A DNA stretch of 64,000 bases from Tenrec ecaudatus. Lineage: Eukaryota > Chordata > Mammalia > Afrosoricida > Tenrecidae. Shown here in pieces: positions 60,951 through 64,000 of the stretch. The translations under genes and the position numbers were made by a program. Each line of letters starts with the position of its first letter. Position 1 is the first letter of the stretch. The stretch lies in NCBI RefSeq assembly GCF_050624435.1, contig NC_134530.1, forward strand, positions 143,756,721 through 143,820,720, in the 5' to 3' direction. Under the pieces are notes generated by a model. It was not told the DNA's origin and searched no databases. It worked only from the letters and a program-made list of their open reading frames with translations.

Positions 60951-61185
60951 TGATACTGTTAATACGAGGATCATTATCATCACTAATGTCCAGCATTTCA
61001 TTTTCCCTATGTTTCCCCCTTCTTCCTTGATTCCATTTCAGTGCTAATTTGGCTGACTTGGCACATCCAACATAAGCTTTAATGAAGAGAAGGTTCAACT
61101 TTTTTGTAAAATAAAAAGGATCCCAGTTTTGTTTTCTGGTGTAATTGGTTCCTTTTTTACTTCTGATCACAGACAGCTGTCTTGA

Positions 61186-61917
<732 letters not shown>

Positions 61918-62221
61918 TGAGCCATTTTATTGGATGTATACTTTGTAGATTAGCTCTCTGACGAAGTTCACACAACTGCCTTTTGAGTTTGAATCATGCA
62001 TGTGCTTCGGTGTGGAGAGTGAAGTTCACTGTCAGAGTGTCAATAGAAGGAGCTACGACTCCTTCACTATAAACTGCTATTCCAGCAGTTAACTGGGTTT
62101 ACTTCACATCTGTCATTTTTATTTGTTGATTGAAGAAGAAAAAATATAAAAATTTGGTACAACTCTGTCTAAGGAAATGCAAGGATAGGATATAGAGTTC
62201 TTGTTTAAGAAACTAACATTT

Positions 62222-62255
62222 GATAAGAGCCCCCAATAAAGTGATCTTTTAATTT
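62222..62255 (+). repeat. Very short LINE 3'-end copy
   Basis: 'GATAAGAGCCCCCAATAAAG' then 'TGATCTTTT' is the extreme 3' end (about 34 bp) of the AATAAAATGATTT family. A severely 5'-truncated insertion. Confidence 0.6.
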
Positions 62256-62399
62256 AAAACAAACCAAAACCCCCCCTCCCCCAGAAAAACTGGCATTTAA
62301 TTGCGGAGCTAGAAATCACTTTATGGTAAGGCAAAATGTACATGAATAGCATTAACTACAGTTGTAGACAGAGCAAAAAAACTGCTAGTGTCATTGTGG

Positions 62400-62720
62400 T
62401 TTGTTTCTAGAGGAAACCCCACTTGAGCAGGACTTGAAGAGAGTGAATCACAGATCTCCTGGTAGATGAAGCAGTCTAGCATTTGTGGCAGAGGGAGTAG
62501 TAGACCCCATGAAATTTTAGCAGTAACAAGTGGCGTGATTTGTTCTGGAGTCCAGCAGGAGTGTGACACTCCTGCTGGAGCTCAGAGTGGTGGGTGGGAA
62601 GGAATAGGTGGAAGGATCGGCAGGGGTCTCCTCGTGGAGGGCCTTGTATCTTCTGGTGAGGCAGTGGGGCTTTGTCGAAAGATTCTCATTGAGGTATATG
62701 ACATAGTGGAAATCGTGCTG
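62400..62720 (+). repeat. L2-type ancient repeat
   Basis: 'AGCAGGACTTGAAGAGAGTG', 'GGAGGGCCTTGTATCTTCTGG', 'TGAGGCAGTGGGGCTTTG' match the familiar order of L2-type text. Confidence 0.55.
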
Positions 62721-62984
62721 TGGAAAGATGATTGAGCACACGTAATAAAGCTTAAGTACTTGGGGAGTGGAATTCACAAGGACTTCCTTCCTAGGATGTA
62801 AAGAAAGATACTTAGTGAGAATGTGGGGATCATTCATAAAAGCCAAGTACAAGGATGGAGCCAGATCTTAGGATGGAATTTGAACTAAGAAATAAATACA
62901 AAGCTATAAGGAACCTAGAAGCACTCTCATCTTTTTCTCTCATGTCTTTTTATCTTTGGGGGTGTGAAAGAGATTTTATTCATG

Positions 62985-63625
62985 CGTTTTATTTTTTATT
63001 TATTTTCATCATTTTATTGGGGGCTCGTACAACTCTTATCACAATCCATATATATATATCAATAGTGTAAAGCACATTTGTACATTCATTGCCCTCATCA
63101 TTCTCAAAACATTTGCTTTTCATCTAAGCCCCTGGCATCAGCTCCTCATTTTTCCCCTCCCCACTCCCAGCCTCCCTCATGAACCCTTGATAATTTATAA
63201 ATTATTATTTTGCCATATCTTGCACTGTCCAACATCTCCCTTCACTGAGTTTTCTGTTGTCCGTCCCCCAGGGAGAGGTTATATGTAGATGCTTGTAATC
63301 CGTTCCCCTTTCCAATCCACCCTCTCTTCACCCTCCCAGTATCGTCACTCACACCACTGGTCCTGATGGGATCATCCGCTCTGGATTCCCTGTGTTTTGA
63401 GTTCCTATTTATACCAGTGTACATCGTCTGTTCTAGCTATTTGTAAGGTAGAATTGGGATCATAATAGTGGAGGGGGGGGGCATTTAGGAACTAGAGGAA
63501 AGTTGTATGTTTCATCGTTGCTGCACTGCCCCCTGACTGGCTGGTTTCCTCCAGGAGACCCTTCTGTTAGGGGATGTCCAGTTGCTTACAGATGGGCTTT
63601 GGGTCTCCACTCCGCACTCCCCCTG
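62985..63625 (-). repeat. LINE 3'-end repeat, 5'-truncated
   Basis: Minus-strand copy from its T-rich end ('CATTTTATTGGGGGCTCGTAC') through 'GCATCAGCTCCTCATTTTTC' to 'GGGCTTTGGGTCTCCACTCC'. Well preserved, so relatively young. Confidence 0.85.
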
Positions 63626-64000
63626 CGATAGTTTATTGTGCCAGCCTGGCAGATAAACACGAGTAGAATTAATTGAAGGGCAGAGAGATAAATGGCTCGG
63701 TGAGCCTCGCCTGGCTAGTTCTTTGCCTCAATTTAAAGGGTCCACTACCTGTGGGCTTAAAGGGACCTTAACTTAACAGCGACACAGTCCACAGGCTAGG
63801 CGTCCCACAGGTAGTGGACCCTTTATAGCCCAGTGCTCTCTACAGAAAAGGGACTGGCAGCTCTCAAGAATTAAAGGACTGCTACTGGCTCACTGCTTTA
63901 TAATTTATAATTTAACTGTTCATTTCTTGTAATATCTATCTGTATATAATTTAACTGTTCATTTTTGTTATATATCTATCTTTATAAATATATTTATATA
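63626..64000. repeat. LTR-like interspersed repeat, cut by window edge
   Basis: Begins 'GATAGTTTATTGTGCCAGCC' where the previous repeat stops. It holds a perfect 22-bp inverted repeat (63736-63757 and 63804-63825) and ends in AT-rich text with a duplicated 'ATAATTTAACTGTTCATTT' motif (63908-63926 and 63946-63964). I recall related text from afrotherian genomes as an LTR-type repeat, but its class is not established here. Confidence 0.5.
63736..63825. repeat. Perfect 22-bp inverted repeat with 46-nt loop
   Basis: Arms 63736-63757 (TAAAGGGTCCACTACCTGTGG plus one G) and 63804-63825 pair exactly. The 46-nt loop also carries a partial echo, 'AGTCCACAGGCTAGGCG', of the arm. Confidence 0.95.

Overview
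The window is nuclear DNA from a placental mammal, almost certainly an afrotherian. It carries about 30 copies or pieces of a tRNA-derived SINE of the AfroSINE type, recognised by a head with an inner B box (GGTTCAAAnCC or GGTTTGAAC on the other strand) and a tail of the kind 'GAGTCnGnATCGACT..GGCAGTGAGTTTGG'. It also carries a BovB/RTE-like LINE and a family of long non-coding LINE 3'-end repeats that end in AATAAAATGATTT. The SINE tail reading 'ATGGCAGTGAGTTT' makes a tenrec or golden mole (Afrosoricida) my best guess, but that finer placement comes from memory of repeat consensus sequences and is tentative.

Two protein-coding genes are supported, both on the + strand. GPR61 (16233-17588) is an intact 451-residue orphan class A GPCR in one coding exon. 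GNAI3 starts at 21817 and runs off the right edge. Seven of its eight coding exons are present (21817-21934, 51345-51387, 51503-51644, 55731-55888, 57861-57989, 61275-61404, 61753-61906), with GT-AG borders, and their lengths of 118, 43, 142, 158, 129, 130 and 154 nt are those of the G-alpha-i subfamily. The eighth exon, carrying the C-terminal Cys-Gly-Leu-Tyr, lies beyond 64000. The GPR61-GNAI3 order matches human chromosome 1p13.3, where AMIGO1 lies upstream of GPR61.

Layout: 1-16232 is GC-rich intergenic DNA with SINEs, MIRs, one 3'-end repeat and candidate regulatory elements but no supported gene. 16233-17588 is GPR61. 17589-21690 is a short spacer with a perfect CRE, G-rich runs and a strong CTCF-like motif. 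21250-21950 is the GNAI3 CpG-island promoter. 21935-51344 is a 29.4-kb AT-rich intron 1 loaded with retroposons, including a decayed RTE element and a 1.76-kb retroposon with a perfect 14-bp target duplication inserted in an ancient L2. The 3' third holds exons 2-7, with an LTR containing a nested mariner-type MITE in intron 3, and an LTR-like repeat with a perfect 22-bp inverted repeat at the right edge.

The proteins may act in related signalling: GPR61 is a constitutively active Gs-type orphan receptor of brain and GNAI3 is the widely expressed inhibitory G-alpha subunit, so they have opposite effects on cAMP. I see nothing that links them as a co-regulated unit. I found no undescribed gene system. 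The items most worth a second look are candidate lineage-specific substitutions in GNAI3 (E25V and R132H), the nested transposon stacks, an exact 127-bp tandem duplication, and the hairpin-forming repeat at the right edge.
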